From assembly GCA_039566865.1 (NCBI GenBank), contig CM076944.1, positions 4,548,501 through 4,612,500 on the forward strand: 64,000 nucleotides of DNA, written 5' to 3'. The DNA comes from Aurelia coerulea (lineage: Eukaryota; Cnidaria; Scyphozoa; Semaeostomeae; Ulmaridae). Made by a program: the position numbers and the translations under genes. The notes beneath the pieces are model-generated. The model was not told the DNA's origin. It did not search any database and worked only from the letters and a program-made list of their open reading frames with translations. Below are positions 11,101-20,800 of the stretch, in pieces. Within the stretch, counting starts at the first letter, position 1; every line of letters begins with the position of its first letter.

Positions 11101-13138
11101 AAGAGTTATTATATGTATCGTCAAGTTTAATTTTCCTGGATTTCGCTTTTGGATCTTTGTTTGTGTATTGTGTTGAGATACCTTGTACTCGTAAATGCCA
11201 AATGCCTTTAAAAAGTGACAATTTTCATTAGTTTGTAGAAAAATTAGCTTTTGTTCATTAGTTGAAATTGATTCAAAATTCGGATAAGTATTTTTTGCAT
11301 AATTTAAGAAAATGCGTCTCGTCTTCAATTTTGTTTTTGAAAGCTGAGCAGAATCTTTAATCTCTTTCTATTGGAGGTTTGCATTGGTGTCACTTTTCTA
11401 TTGCAAGGCAGTGATTGCTACGTCGTAGTTACAACTAATAACAACGCTATAACTCTTTCTGTGAAACTTTATTTTGGTTGACATTACTCGAGAACAACAG
11501 AAGTGCTGTTTTTGATGCAACCACCTTTTCCTTTCCTCAACCATAAATCAGCAACTACTTGTAAGATTGACTCAAACATGGTCTCAGACTCTAAATTGAA
11601 GCCTGACCTATACAACTTCGTAAAAACCGAGGCAACTGATGCTACAGCTCCTCCACAGCAGCCACGAAACGTGCCAAAACTTTTTAGGGACACCATGTAT
11701 GCTTGGATTCCCGTTTAAATAGTTTATAAGGGGTAGATAATTCAATTGATACATACACCCAGTGGTTAAGGCGCCGGACTCACAACCGCAAGGTCGTGGG
11801 TTCGAATCCCACCAGGGTCATACTTGCTGCGAAAGTGTGAGGAGAGCTGCCAACTCTCTGTAATTCCAGGCCAAGGCAAAAGGAATCACGAGGTGTGGTC
11901 ACATCGAGAGGAAGGACCGGGGTCGCCCTAATGGGCCCCCCTGCACCAGGCCCGTAGGAAGCGGGGAGTAGGGGGGGCTCAAGCCCCCCCAATAATTTTT
12001 TAAAACAATGGTGCTACGTCACATGACTTAATTAGATGTATTGTTCTCTATTGTTTTAAGAACAATTGCCCCCCCAATCCAAAGCTTCTTCCTACGGCCC
12101 TGCCCTGCGCCAAGCGCAGAAACCCATACCTTGCGAAAATAGCAAGCGTATGTGCCTAAAAAGTGAAAGGTTATGTATAACCCGTGTCCCCTGCTGGAAA
12201 CGAGTCATCTCGAGACTTTCGCAGGCTAGGCACGTTAAATAAAATTACTCACTCACTCTCACTCACAAGCTGGAATCGTTAGAAACGAGATAGATTGTCC
12301 TTTCACATACAGGGTGTCCAAGAAAAATTGTGCCCCGCTTGCGTGAAGATTGCGGCAAAAAGGCAAAAGATTCTCGCCAAAATTTTGTGTGATGTTGCTC
12401 TTCAGGTGTCCAAATAGAGTTTGCTGCCATCCCCGTAAAAATCCATTGAACAATGATGGAGCTATGACCTTCGAAGTCCAGATTTGCCTCATGATTGAAA
12501 TTAGCGGTCGGCCATTTTGTCTTACTATTTTGCAGTGATAAATAGCTTCATGTTAGGTAAGGAATGGTTGAAAACTCTCTGATGATTATAGAAATTTTCA
12601 CGAGAGCTATGACATTGGAGGCTGCTGTTTCATCTTATCCATGGAGCTATTTATCGCTGCGAAATAGTAAGACAAAACAGCCGACCGCTGGTTTCGGTCA
12701 TCAGGCAAATTTGGTCTTTTGAAGGTCGTAGCTCCATCATTTTGCAACGGATTTTTACGGGGATGCTAGCAAACTTTAATTGAATATCTGAAGAGCAACA
12801 TCATGCAAAATTTTTGCGAGGATCTTTTGCCGTTTTGGTGCAATCTTCAGGCAAACGGGGCACAATTTTTGGGACACCCTGTAGTATGCATCAAATTGAT
12901 TCAAATATTATTATTTCTTGAAGAAGCTCGAATATAGTTGGGTTGCATTTTTTCTGAAAAGCCCTGTATTGCAAATGTTTTTTCTCACCCGCCGTACTAC
13001 TGCTGACCTTGATATTCACCCGTCTTCTTTGTCTTAAAGGTAAATGCTGGTCTGCTAATTTTGAGTTTCACTGTGTATGGTCAATCATTACACTTAACAA
13101 AGCTTGCAAGGAACAAATCAACTCTTTGGAACAGATGA
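1794..13138 (+). CDS. SLC43-type amino-acid transporter, 3' part (7 exons)
   Basis: Major-facilitator transporter of the SLC43 family (LAT3/LAT4 type, sodium-independent uptake of large neutral amino acids at the plasma membrane; function taken from the family). Seven exons join with matching phases: 1794-2115, 3581-3832, 7996-8160, 9297-9520, 10422-10495, 10935-11058, 13040-13138, giving about 419 residues. The first visible exon has a hydrophobic helix (LEILLAMYCAISAVLVLVATF) that fits TM6, followed by a charged loop. Later exons give WHVFFASIFHLRLYLFITTF, FIGLFFAPLLGPYIDR, the conserved FPPEHYGKL turn and the last helix. Family members are about 500-560 residues, so the N-terminal helices are missing; I found no convincing exon in 1-1793. 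AATAAA at 13227 is a likely poly(A) signal. Introns hold LINE, hAT, SINE and foldback insertions. Confidence 0.8.
2225..2840. repeat. foldback element
   Basis: Arms at about 2289-2372 and 2567-2655 are near-perfect inverted copies (shared word cccaggtagctggctcactc). Outer parts also pair more weakly. Related single-arm sequence lies at 48595-48800, and the outer end (ggacagattt..gtaacaca) recurs at 53004. Confidence 0.65.
2857..3120. repeat. partial copy of the 43294-43900 foldback family
   Basis: Shares tttgaaaggccactgctccc and gggattttctcgagaaaa with the element at 43294-43900. Only one arm is present. Confidence 0.5.
3121..3511. repeat. foldback element near an exon
   Basis: Left arm from catgggcaataatgcacc pairs with the right arm ending ggtgcattttcgcccatg. 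Both arms carry gatcaaaattgtattct or its complement. It ends 69 bp before the acceptor of SLC43-like exon b. Confidence 0.7.
3581..3832 (+). CDS. SLC43-like exon b (central loop)
   Basis: Acceptor ctttcag before 3581, donor gtattt at 3833, phase 1 to phase 1 (84 codons). Mostly hydrophilic, beginning DLEKQVQKYDDCKTK. The large central loop is the least conserved part of the family, so the assignment rests on phase and position. The reading frame runs on past the donor into a foldback element, which is not coding. Confidence 0.65.
3890..4495. mobile_element. TA-flanked foldback MITE (mariner-type ends)
   Basis: About 606 bp with inverted arms over 200 bp long, starting ccgggtgcgccaaaataaa and ending with its complement. 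It is flanked by TA on both sides (3888-3889, 4496-4497). The centre has ATCGATTAATT-type palindromes. No transposase frame. A broken copy lies at 24868-25073 plus 28525-28603. Confidence 0.8.
4601..5646. mobile_element. internally deleted hAT transposon
   Basis: Terminal repeats caggcccgtag / ctacgggcctg, flanked by an exact 8-bp duplication TGATTAAC (4593-4600, 5647-5654). An 8-bp target duplication and CAG-starting ends are diagnostic of hAT elements. The interior has GC-rich ends and one transposase remnant, so the copy is non-autonomous. Confidence 0.85.
5278..5529 (-). pseudogene. hAT transposase C-terminal remnant
   Basis: An 83-residue frame starts MALKRVKTYLSSTTANYRLN and continues HLMVKHVHND.. 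with DLVS/IVNEFV-like residues. This matches the C-terminal dimerisation region of hAT transposases (AL.RIK.YLRSTM...RL..L...H). The catalytic core is absent. It sits inside the hAT element at 4601-5646. Confidence 0.7.
5731..6044. mobile_element. TTAA-flanked foldback MITE
   Basis: Ends aggggctc.gtcgtcaaa and its complement, flanked by TTAA at 5727-5730 and 6045-6048. TTAA duplication suggests piggyBac-type mobilisation (inference). Arms pair over about 33 bp. No coding content. Confidence 0.65.
6071..7613 (+). mobile_element. 5'-truncated LINE insertion with target duplication
   Basis: Retrotransposon 3' part ending in a run of 14 A's. An 11-bp direct repeat ATTAGGCTGTA flanks it (6060-6070 and 7614-7624), the mark of target-primed reverse transcription. 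The 3' UTR (about 7250-7600) matches, in reverse, the fragment at about 8640-8890. Confidence 0.9.
6098..7204 (+). pseudogene. LINE reverse-transcriptase C-terminal fragment
   Basis: A 368-residue frame covers the end of a non-LTR reverse transcriptase: HKHLGLTLDSRLSFSSHI (the K.LG..ID..L.F..H segment), then the C-terminal region with RWSRRLFMIYKIINNL and a CPINDGPEDTEHYLLLC zinc-knuckle-like motif. The catalytic YADD part is missing through 5' truncation. A frameshift near 7090 appears to disrupt the last part compared with the sister copy at 47240-47947. Confidence 0.8.
7703..7750. repeat. fragment of G-run terminal-repeat MITE
   Basis: A 13-base G run followed by tacttgacctaaatctgtac and gggtgcac. 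This matches one end of the elements at 13418-13719 and 59971-60272. The rest is not recognisable. Confidence 0.55.
7996..8160 (+). CDS. SLC43-like exon c (TM7)
   Basis: Acceptor aaatcaacag before 7996, donor gtatgt at 8161, phase 1 to phase 1. It encodes SGIYLWHVFFASIFHLRLYL and FITTFESLLNSITAGDAK, the family's 'WH...QLR..F..GTFN' helix. The start is the acceptor that keeps phase with exon b; the frame is also open upstream, so a longer exon is possible. Confidence 0.75.
8640..8890 (-). mobile_element. antisense LINE 3'-end fragment
   Basis: The reverse complement matches the 3' UTR of the LINE at 6071-7613 (shared word tgttttatgttgccatgagg) and ends of the frame containing KTGRFD, as at 47240. 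Truncated at the 5' side. Confidence 0.75.
8990..9210. repeat. interspersed repeat with short tandem block
   Basis: Contains ccaattattttgcctttcct, also found at 51865, and an irregular tandem of ggacaatagaac at 9080-9155. Related to 11510-11697 and 51730-52046. No coding signal. Confidence 0.45.
9297..9520 (+). CDS. SLC43-like exon d (TM8-TM9)
   Basis: Acceptor tttgcag before 9297, donor gtttga at 9521. It encodes SYINILGIAQFIGLFFAPLL, GPYIDRDPKLE and RCANALFITNTLNVIMGIAV, two helices joined by the cytoplasmic 'DR...K.RC' loop typical of SLC43. Confidence 0.85.
9521..10421. other. SLC43-like intron, nothing recognised
   Basis: AT-rich intron between exons d and e. No repeat family, exon or RNA gene was recognised. 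Confidence 0.5.
10422..10495 (+). CDS. SLC43-like exon e (TM10)
   Basis: 74-bp exon, acceptor tttatag, donor gtaagt. It encodes ILSITVQVLLRGFFYAIHFT plus YFAVV, the 'LRGFLY...F' helix of the family. Confidence 0.85.
10935..11058 (+). CDS. SLC43-like exon f (FPPEHYGKL turn and TM11)
   Basis: Acceptor catcgtag, donor gtaagt after TTT TGG. It carries FPPEHYGKLTCLCLLMGVIF, then the SLQYP segment and NNPFW. The FP.EHFGKL motif is the most diagnostic SLC43 signature here. Confidence 0.9.
11510..11697. repeat. interspersed repeat, copy of the 51730-52046 family
   Basis: Shares, with mismatches, gactcaaac..ggtctca, ttgaagcct and a terminal ..gggacacc with 51900-52046. Confidence 0.45.
11754..12255 (+). 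mobile_element. tRNA-derived SINE, interrupted by a hAT MITE
   Basis: The tRNA-like head has agtggttaaggcgcc in the D-arm region and a perfect B box GGTTCGAATCC at 11799-11809. The body carries ccaactctctgtaattccag and ggaatcacgaggtgtggtca. The tail is an (actc)n-type repeat near 12245. A 156-bp MITE splits the body at 11947-12102. Transcription would be by RNA polymerase III (family knowledge). It lies in the last intron of the SLC43-like gene. Confidence 0.8.
11947..12102. mobile_element. 156-bp hAT MITE nested in the SINE
   Basis: Ends caggcccgtaggaag and cttcctacggccctg. Flanking 8-mers CCCTGCAC and CCCTGCGC (7 of 8 identical) fit an aged hAT target duplication. The ends match the larger hAT element at 4601-5646, a likely source family. 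Confidence 0.75.
12310..12881. mobile_element. TA-flanked foldback MITE
   Basis: 572 bp, arms over 200 bp. Ends cagggtgtcc.agaaaaatt and complement, flanked by TA (12308-12309, 12882-12883). A truncated relative lies at 42785-43095 (shared word atgatggagctatgaccttc). Confidence 0.8.
13040..13138 (+). CDS. SLC43-like terminal exon (TM12 and stop)
   Basis: Acceptor gtcttaaag before 13040. It encodes VNAGLLILSFTVYGQSLHLT, then a short basic tail and TGA at 13136-13138. It joins exon f as PFW-VNAGLL, as in the family. Confidence 0.8.
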   Translation, partial: VNAGLLILSFTVYGQSLHLTKLARNKSTLWNR

Positions 13139-13226
13139 ATGTTGGAAGCGTTCACATTTTAGTTACATGAAATGGATTATTGCCAGTGGTAAACATTGCT
13201 GGATGCCCATTCAACAGCTGATAAAC

Positions 13227-13232
13227 AATAAA
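13227..13232 (+). terminator. putative poly(A) signal of SLC43-like gene
   Basis: AATAAA 89 bp after the stop codon at 13136-13138. Confidence 0.5.
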
Positions 13233-13417
13233 GAGAAATGTGGACTACTTGAAGAGCTCTCTGTTTCATCGTCGTAGGAAGGGGATACTGGGGAAGCTGA
13301 CAAAGATACTGCATTGACAGGCTGTGCAAAAGATTCTATTGAGTGGGTTCGTTGATTTGGCCATTTCAAAATAGTGCTTTGTGGCTGTTTACTGCCAAAC
13401 AGCTTTTGAGTTTAAAG

Positions 13418-13719
13418 CCCGGGGGGGGGGTACTTGACTTTCAATTGTACGGGGGGGGGGGGTGCACTCCAAGAAAAAAAATTTTCAACCGGCTTTAGAA
13501 ATTTTCCCTCAAATGATAGCCGGCTTTAGAAAAAATCGGCGAAAAGCATATCCCAAAACGTAAAAATTCGTCGAAAAACAATGAAATAACACGTTTGAAC
13601 AACCGGCTTTAGAAAAATTGCCTTCTTTTGATACCCGGCGTTAGAAAAAAGAGGCGAAAACGATACCCGGAAAGGAGTGCACATGGCGTCAGCAAAATAT
13701 ACTAAGTACCCCCCCCGGG
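13418..13719. mobile_element. G-run terminal-repeat MITE (hAT-like)
   Basis: 302 bp. Ends cccggggggggggtacttga and taagtaccccccccggg. The 8-bp duplication GTTTAAAG (13410-13417 and 13720-13727) suggests hAT-type insertion. The interior repeats the word ccggctttagaaa three times. Sister copy at 59971-60272. Confidence 0.8.
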
Positions 13720-13732
13720 GTTTAAAGGAAAT

Positions 13733-14332
13733 TGTCTGTAGTCTTTCATATGTTGCGACAGAAACACACTTTTACTTTGTTTTGAATTCAATTTTGAAGC
13801 CTTGGTCTGCAAATCATTTAGAGTTCCGAGTTCCGACAACAGATAAGGATTTTTAGCGAAAATCACAAATTTGCATTTCAACTTTACACGTTTGAATTCA
13901 GTTACTCAGTCAACTTTTTAAGTCCATATTGTTTATAAGATAATGCTGTTTAACTTTTAATCATACTTATGCATGTTGACTGGCTGCTTTTCAAGTATTT
14001 TCAAGAGAAAATAAGAGAAAAATAAAACAAGTTTGTTCCGATCGTTCACAGTGTTTGACTATGACATCAGCCCTGTGTGCGCTCCCAAATAGTGTTGGCT
14101 TGGACCCCAGGGGGTAGCTATCATATATGCCGGTGCCAGTAGGGGATGTGCCATTTTGGGTGTCTTTTCCTTACCGTGTTTCTAACAAGATCGAGTGAAC
14201 GTTTTCCGCTGGTTTAATAGAGGTAGTTACTTGTTTTATATAGTTTAGAAGTATTACTACCTAATTTTAGTATTACTTTCAATTTTTCCTTGAGCCTTGT
14301 CATTAAAGCCCCCTTTCCTAACTAATCATGCC
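13733..14332. other. intergenic, nothing recognised
   Basis: AT-rich spacer downstream of the SLC43-like gene. No gene or clear repeat was recognised. Confidence 0.45.
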
Positions 14333-14660
14333 AAGGGCGATAGGAAGAGCGTTAACTAGGCCCAATAAGCCAGAGAAAGACAGTTAGCTATCCTACAAAA
14401 GAGCCTGGATCGAGCAATATTTTTTTTGCATTTTTATACGAAGGGTTCGATTGAGTGGCGTTAGAGCTTCTATCACTATTGTGAACATTCGACCAATTAC
14501 TGCAAAATAACCAATTACTTACCAATTACTAATCACTTAGCACTTACCAATTACTACAAAATGTATTAAACTTTCGTTCGATCCCGGTGTTTTGTAAAAT
14601 GGCTAAAAGGTCTAGTCTGTTGCGTTATTGGGGCTAACTGACCCTCTTCCTATCGCCCTT
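14333..14660. repeat. foldback MITE
   Basis: Ends aagggcgataggaagag and complement, with further pairing around ggcccaataa / ttattggggc. The interior sequence gagc.tggatcgagca and gcgttagagcttctatcac recurs at 56247-56342 in a PI3K intron. Confidence 0.65.
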
Positions 14661-14929
14661 AATTGTGCTAAACGTTTTACTAGCTGCTCACCCCAAAACT
14701 AGTTCGCCGTTTTTTCTCTTATTTCAACGTTATTGATTAACCTACACGTATTGCCACAAGAAGCTGCCTGTAAGAACATTTAGGCTGTATTCAAATTTGT
14801 TAGAAACTGTAATGCTCGAGTCAAAGAAGATAAGAAGCTTTTGCGATTTGTACATATTCTCCGTCATTCAAAGTTTTTCATTGTACCTTGCACCATAAAA
14901 AGTCCAGGCAACCGTGCTTCATAGCAGAA

Positions 14930-15445
14930 AGACTAAGGTATTCTTGCGATTTCTTCTTCAATTTTTAGAAGTAAACAGAAGTAGCTAAATTCGACTTTAA
15001 GAAAATTCAGATGTTGCGAAATGGCTCAAAAAGGGCCTAAAACGCTCGATCAAACAGCAAGGAATCTCTGATAGAAGGCGGTGCCGGGGAATTTGATGTC
15101 TCTCAAGAGCTATAGGAATTCAAACAAAGACTAATGCTTTTTTATCCCATGGCAGCAAGTCCCTAAACCACCACTCGTGAAAAACTGTACTTTTATTTTG
15201 TTCGGTGTGAGAAGTTTCTATATGATTTGATCAAGTATTTTTGGCCTTTTTCAGGCATTTTGGAAACGACGGATTTTCGTAAAGTCGAATTTACCTATCT
15301 TTCAGTGCTCATAAAAACAGGAGAAAGTCACAAAGATACTTCATTCTTTCTGCTATCAAACAAAAATAGATTCATTGAAACCCATCCAGTACTCTGGACC
15401 TCAAGGTACTGCGATTTTTCAAACACCTGAACTTTTTTATGGTGC
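14930..15445. repeat. degenerate copy of the 30647-31272 foldback family
   Basis: Shares gatttgatcaagtatttt.gg, tctcaagag and the central cctaaaac..ttgatcaaa motif with the element at 30647-31272. The terminal ends are worn. Confidence 0.55.
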
Positions 15446-15587
15446 ACTTTTTTATGGGTACCCGATCGAGTTCGTTTAATTGCTTCAAGATCTAATATCA
15501 TCAGTGGAAAATATTTTTGAAGTAAATATGTCAAGGTATAGGAAACCGAAAGAAACTTTTGGTACAAAAATTTCCCTCTAATTATTT

Positions 15588-15930
15588 ATTTAAATGCAAA
15601 TGCAGTACCTCCACATGAGGTATAGCAGTAATACGGTATAACACAGCACAACACGAACAAAAAGTATTACTAAAAACTAAAATTAACAGTAACCAAATAA
15701 CACGAATCAAAGAAAACAAACAGAAACAGTAATGTCTGGGGGCAGCAAGACCAACTGAAGAAGCTTCCTACCAACACCGCGCCTTCAAAGAAAATCGGCT
15801 CTGGTAATCAGGGTACGTGCCTTAGGCGGGGTGCCTACGTTTCTCGATTCTCATGAAAGATACGTGTACGTTGTTTCCTAGATTTCAGCAAAGGTGTTAT
15901 TTATATTACGAATATTGTACGAAAGTAGAT
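15588..15930 (-). repeat. possible antisense LINE 3' end
   Basis: Read on the minus strand this ends with cctcatgtggaggtactgca and an AT-rich (aaat)-type tail, as in CR1/L2-like 3' UTRs. There is no conserved protein to confirm it. Confidence 0.35.
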
Positions 15931-16255
15931 TATTAGAATTAAATATTACAGCAAAATTCTTAATTTATGCTCGAGTTTAAACGATTTTAGAGTTTCTAAA
16001 ATTGCATGTTATTGTATGAAGTTTCTACCCTGGGTTCTTGTGCAATGGATCAGGTAAAACGGATATGTAATATCGTGTATCTGGAAACGTTGAAGTTGGG
16101 CATCAATTCTGCAAAATGGTAGGCTTTGATCTTATCATATCAGACTCAGAGTGCATGTTTGATTAATCCAATCCCGTGATTATAAAGTTGGATTGGTATG
16201 TTTCGGTACAACTAAAACTGAGCTTGGTGGGTCAGAGTTGGATTATGCTTACATA

Positions 16256-16469
16256 CAGTTAAGCCCGAAATGATTCATACCTATGCCAAATTCTGAGTAT
16301 TTTGCATACTTTTACTGTGGCTAAAGTTTCGTAAGAATGTGATAAAAGGCTGAAACAATTGCAACAAGAGACATTTCAAGGAATGAAATATCTTGTGAAT
16401 TGGTTAGCAAATATAACGATTGAAAATACACCAAATTTGGCATAGGTATGAATAATTTCGAGCCTAACT
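16256..16469. mobile_element. TA-flanked MITE
   Basis: Ends cagttaagcccgaaatgatt and its imperfect complement. Inner arms share cataggtatgaat.attt or its complement. TA lies at both borders. Confidence 0.65.
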
Positions 16470-16539
16470 ATATACTCAAATAAAAATATGAGAGAAATCG
16501 CCAACACAAAGTCCATTTCAAGTTTTTGAAATGCAAATA

Positions 16540-16850
16540 TATCATTAGAAAGAAGTTAGATGGTGCTTTCAGAAGGTATGCAACAAATTATTTCAATGAC
16601 TATAATTTCGTGAAAAATTTCAACTGAAGTTAGGTTGCGTTTTTTAACAACTTGTCTACCACGCACAATACGTAAACACCATTACCATTACTTCACGAAA
16701 AACACGTATTCATAGAATATATTCTATCTAATCATTCCGAGCTTTTTTTAGATTGTGCTTTCAGAAGGTATACATCAGGTTTCTTCAAGTACTACAATTT
16801 TACTGAAAAATTTCTGAGAAAGTTGGGTTGTGTTTTTGAACACCTTGTCA
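16540..16850. repeat. imperfect tandem pair
   Basis: Two diverged copies, about 190 bp apart, of agattgtgctttcagaaggt followed by a tgaaaaattt and gttgggttg segment. Nothing coding seen here or in the rest of 16470-17826. Confidence 0.45.
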
Positions 16851-17826
16851 TGGCACCAATTCAATAGCTCCACAAAAAAATTTCCTTAATCTTATTAATA
16901 TTTTCTTACTCGTTCCAAATCGGGGAGAAGGTGTTGGGGCACTTAGATGGGGTTATTTGCAACACAAAGGTTGCGCCTGAAATGAGAGGAACCGAAAAGA
17001 AATTTCCAGCACAAAAATGGGGAACTTAAGTGGAAAATAAGGAAATGTTTGCATAAGGGATGACCAAAATTTTTTTACAAAAGTGGGTACGCATATGACT
17101 CAAATGGGGCTTAAAATTAAAATCTATAATGTGGTTTTTTTTACTGTGAATATCCAAAGTTATCGGGTGTCTCAAAAAATGCCCTTTTCTGAAACATCGT
17201 CAAAATTTGGTTGCAAAGCCGATTTTCAACTGTATTTTTGGTAGGTAGACCAAGGATATAATGCTTTTCCCAAGTAAAGCTGATCTCATATAAAAATTAG
17301 CAAATTTAGCTCCTATTTAGGGCTGCCTGGTTTCGAATTATATTGCAAAAAAGCACCGATAATTACCCGATTAAAGTCTTTCTGTGCATCTAGCTTATAA
17401 TTTGGTCACAAATGAAGAAATGCTCACTATCATTGGAGACTTAAAAGATCGTGAAGAATCGTTAAAATTTCGGCTCTTAGGCAACTTTACTATGTAGCTC
17501 AAAATAGGGCTTTCTCCCACATGCAATTTCTTACGATAGGTTTCATAATTGATTTTTGATTATCTTTAAAGCAGAGCACAAAAGAATGCCAAACATTCGT
17601 TATAACTTCTGCATGGAAATTTAGAGGAAATGGACAAGTTGCCCTTGGAAATTGAAAGGAAACGGACAAGTTCCATTTCCCACTTGGAAAACTATGGGAA
17701 ACAGTCCGTTTTCTCCAACTTTTCCCCAGAAAAACCATAATGAAATTTCATGATTCCGTCGCATTTTTTTGGGGACACGTGGTAGAAATTTCTACTTACT
17801 CGCGTTGTCCCAATATCTAAAATGAT

Positions 17827-20800
17827 TCACTTCTTGACAATCGGAGTCTCTACTTTGCTTCCAGCATTGTTCGTCTCAACTGCAGACGCAATTTTGCCAA
17901 GAATTTTCTTGTTCCATCCAGTGGACTTTTTGCCTTTGGCCAGACTCTTCCTGACATCCATGTTTGGTTTGGCAGGACGGCCTACGGAGCTGACAGACAT
18001 CGAGTTCGACACTGGTTGATGAATTGACGGATTGGACCCTTTTCCATGGCGTGAATAGCTTGAGAATGCTAATGATGTAGATTTCAGTTTCATTTCCTCC
18101 AGAAGAGATTTGGGAAACAAGCTTCGTTCATCATGCCGTTGTTGTAAGCAGTCAACAATTGGGGGTAGATAAGGTATTTCTTCTGACTTAGATTTGTCGC
18201 TGTTACCGCTGAAATATTTCTCTGGATGCAACACGAAGTCTGGTTTTATTAGACAAGGGACATCACTTAAGTCTTTACAATTCAATGCTTGGTAAGCACT
18301 TATTGACATTTGTCCTCTCTCAACATTTATGAAAGGCAATGAATATGGTTGCTTGCGTTCTCTCTTCTCATTCCCTCGTTGTTGATACGATTTTCCAAGA
18401 ATTGTGTTATCCCATGTCTGCACGCGTTTCTGTATATCAACTTTATCGTTATCAAGCTCTGTCGCCTCCGTGCTTGAGAGGTCAGCATTCTCCTCGACCA
18501 CTGCAGGCTTTTCATCAATCTCTCCGTTTAAAAATCGGCCTGCAGCAATCTCCTCCTTGCATTCTAATTTATCTGCTCTTGCATAGGCAGAATCTTCTCC
18601 TTCAGAATCAAGTGGTTTTTCGATGTTCCAGTGTTGTTCTTGGCCACAAATCCCAATGGATATACCACTCATTGAGTGCAGTGAAACGCAGTAATCGCTT
18701 GAAGCAGTAAGGATAAGATTTCTGCCATTACGATAGACCACTTTGATGGCGTTGATCGAATCTGAATGCGGCGTGAAGACTGTACAAAGCCTTGGAGGCA
18801 CTTTGATACTCACGTTTGCATGACTTTGACAATACTTTTGGATTGACCAAACTTTGCAAACCCCATCAGCATCACCAGTGACGAGGAAGTGATCTTTCTC
18901 ATCCGTTGTCATCGTCATTGAGCTTGTTTGATCATGCGCGACAAACTCTCCTGCAATTTGGGAAGTGAATGTGTTCCAAAATACTACAATGCCGGCGCTT
19001 GTGCAAGAAACAAGCTTTGCAGGCCCATTGGCAGTAACTGGGGATGCTCTTGAGGTCAAATGTAGCAGATAAGTCATAGCAGATGAAAGAACATCAGTGG
19101 ATGAATCTCCAAGTTGGTCTAGTGCATTTGGATTTCGATGAGCAGAGTGGGCAGTTGAATTCCTTGAAGAAAGCTTGGCAGATCTTCTTTTACCACTTGC
19201 AATTGGGCTGAAAGACTTGGATCCATCTTGATCAGTTCCTCTGTCTTTGGTTGCAGGGATCTTCTTTGCATCCAAATGTCTGTAGGCACTTTCTGTGATG
19301 ACATTCCAAAGAACTATATCACCATCAAATCCTGCAGTTGCAAGTGTCTTTGGTGGGAGAAATGTAGCTGCTAAAATATCATCTTGGTGCTCAATACGTC
19401 CTCTCCAGTCCACAGGAGAGACATAAAAGGTCTTCAGTTGATTTGTTGGAAAACACGAGATTTGCTTGTCCCAGCCTACTGTGACAATACTTGCTTTCAG
19501 ATACAAAATTTGTACAACCTCACATGGATTCCCATTCCCTGCCATGAGAATATGGTGGCACTGTCCATTAAAATCCCAAATCTTGATTGTACCATCTGTG
19601 CTCCCTGTCAGTAACCTCATACCAGTTGGGTCTTGTGCAAGACATGTTATCTCTGATGAACCATGTGCATTTGCAAATTGCTTGACTTTCTGGCCTGTGT
19701 CCAACATCCACATTGTAATGACTGATCCAGCACAAACACTGACAATTTGGTTGAAATTCTTGCTATAGATGACATCTGTTACAGCATTTTCATGACTGAT
19801 TATCTTGTCCTTGATCTCTGCTTTCATGCAAAGTAGTGTGAGCTGATTGTTGAATGATGTGAATAATCTTGATTTTTCATGATCAAAATATAGTGCAACT
19901 GATGCATCATGAATTTTTGGGAATATCCCAGACAGCCTCTGCAAGCATACCTGAAGATGGGTGTCCCATATGCGTAGAACTTTTTCTTTTGACATGCTGA
20001 TGAGCTGGCTCTTGTTCTGGACAAATGTGACTGCGATAACACTTTGCATATGACCTTGCAGTATACCAACTGGCTTTGAGATGACATATGGATTCCACAA
20101 ACAAACCTGAGTGTTTATTCCTGCAGTTGCAATCAAATTTGCCCTTGAATTGTAATCAAATGAGTTTAAACCCTGAAAAATGCTGAAACATGTGGTTCTC
20201 ATTTCTGTAGTCCCTTTCTCCATCCACCCCAGGGCCATTGAATTGGTGTTTGTTGTTGAGCAGGAGATGAAGCAATCAAGAGTTGGCAAGAATTGAATCT
20301 TTCTTACCCATTCAGTGTGGCAACTATGCTGATAGTAATGTGCATGCTGGTAAGAACCTCTCATAATATCATTGATATCTACAGACAAGCATGTTTCCTG
20401 CTTACTTCCAGCAGGTTGTAAAGGTCTTTCAAACAATGCAATAGCAGCATTGGTAAATACAATTGCATGAATATTTCCTCCAGTGTCACCAATTGACAAA
20501 ATTGAATGACTTGATTTGTTGGGATTACTCCAATAATCCAGGCAAATTGGAGTGCTTTTTAACCCAAATATGCGATACTGACAGCTAAACTCAGACTTTG
20601 AACTCAGATCATAAATAGCTATCTCTTTTCCTGTCAGCGCAAGTGCAAGTTTATGAATGTTACTCATTGGTGTGAAATGTGTTACCCATAAATCCCGTGG
20701 TTTTATTTCTTCTGGGTTTGTTTGCACATGAACTGACCGTGTCAGTTTTAGATCCAGGTTCCAAAAGGCAACTGTACCTTCTCTTGAAACTGAGACAAAA

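Noticed and set aside
11755..11820. Free-standing tRNA gene
   Set aside because: There is no good acceptor-stem pairing and the tRNA-like part continues into a repeated SINE body.
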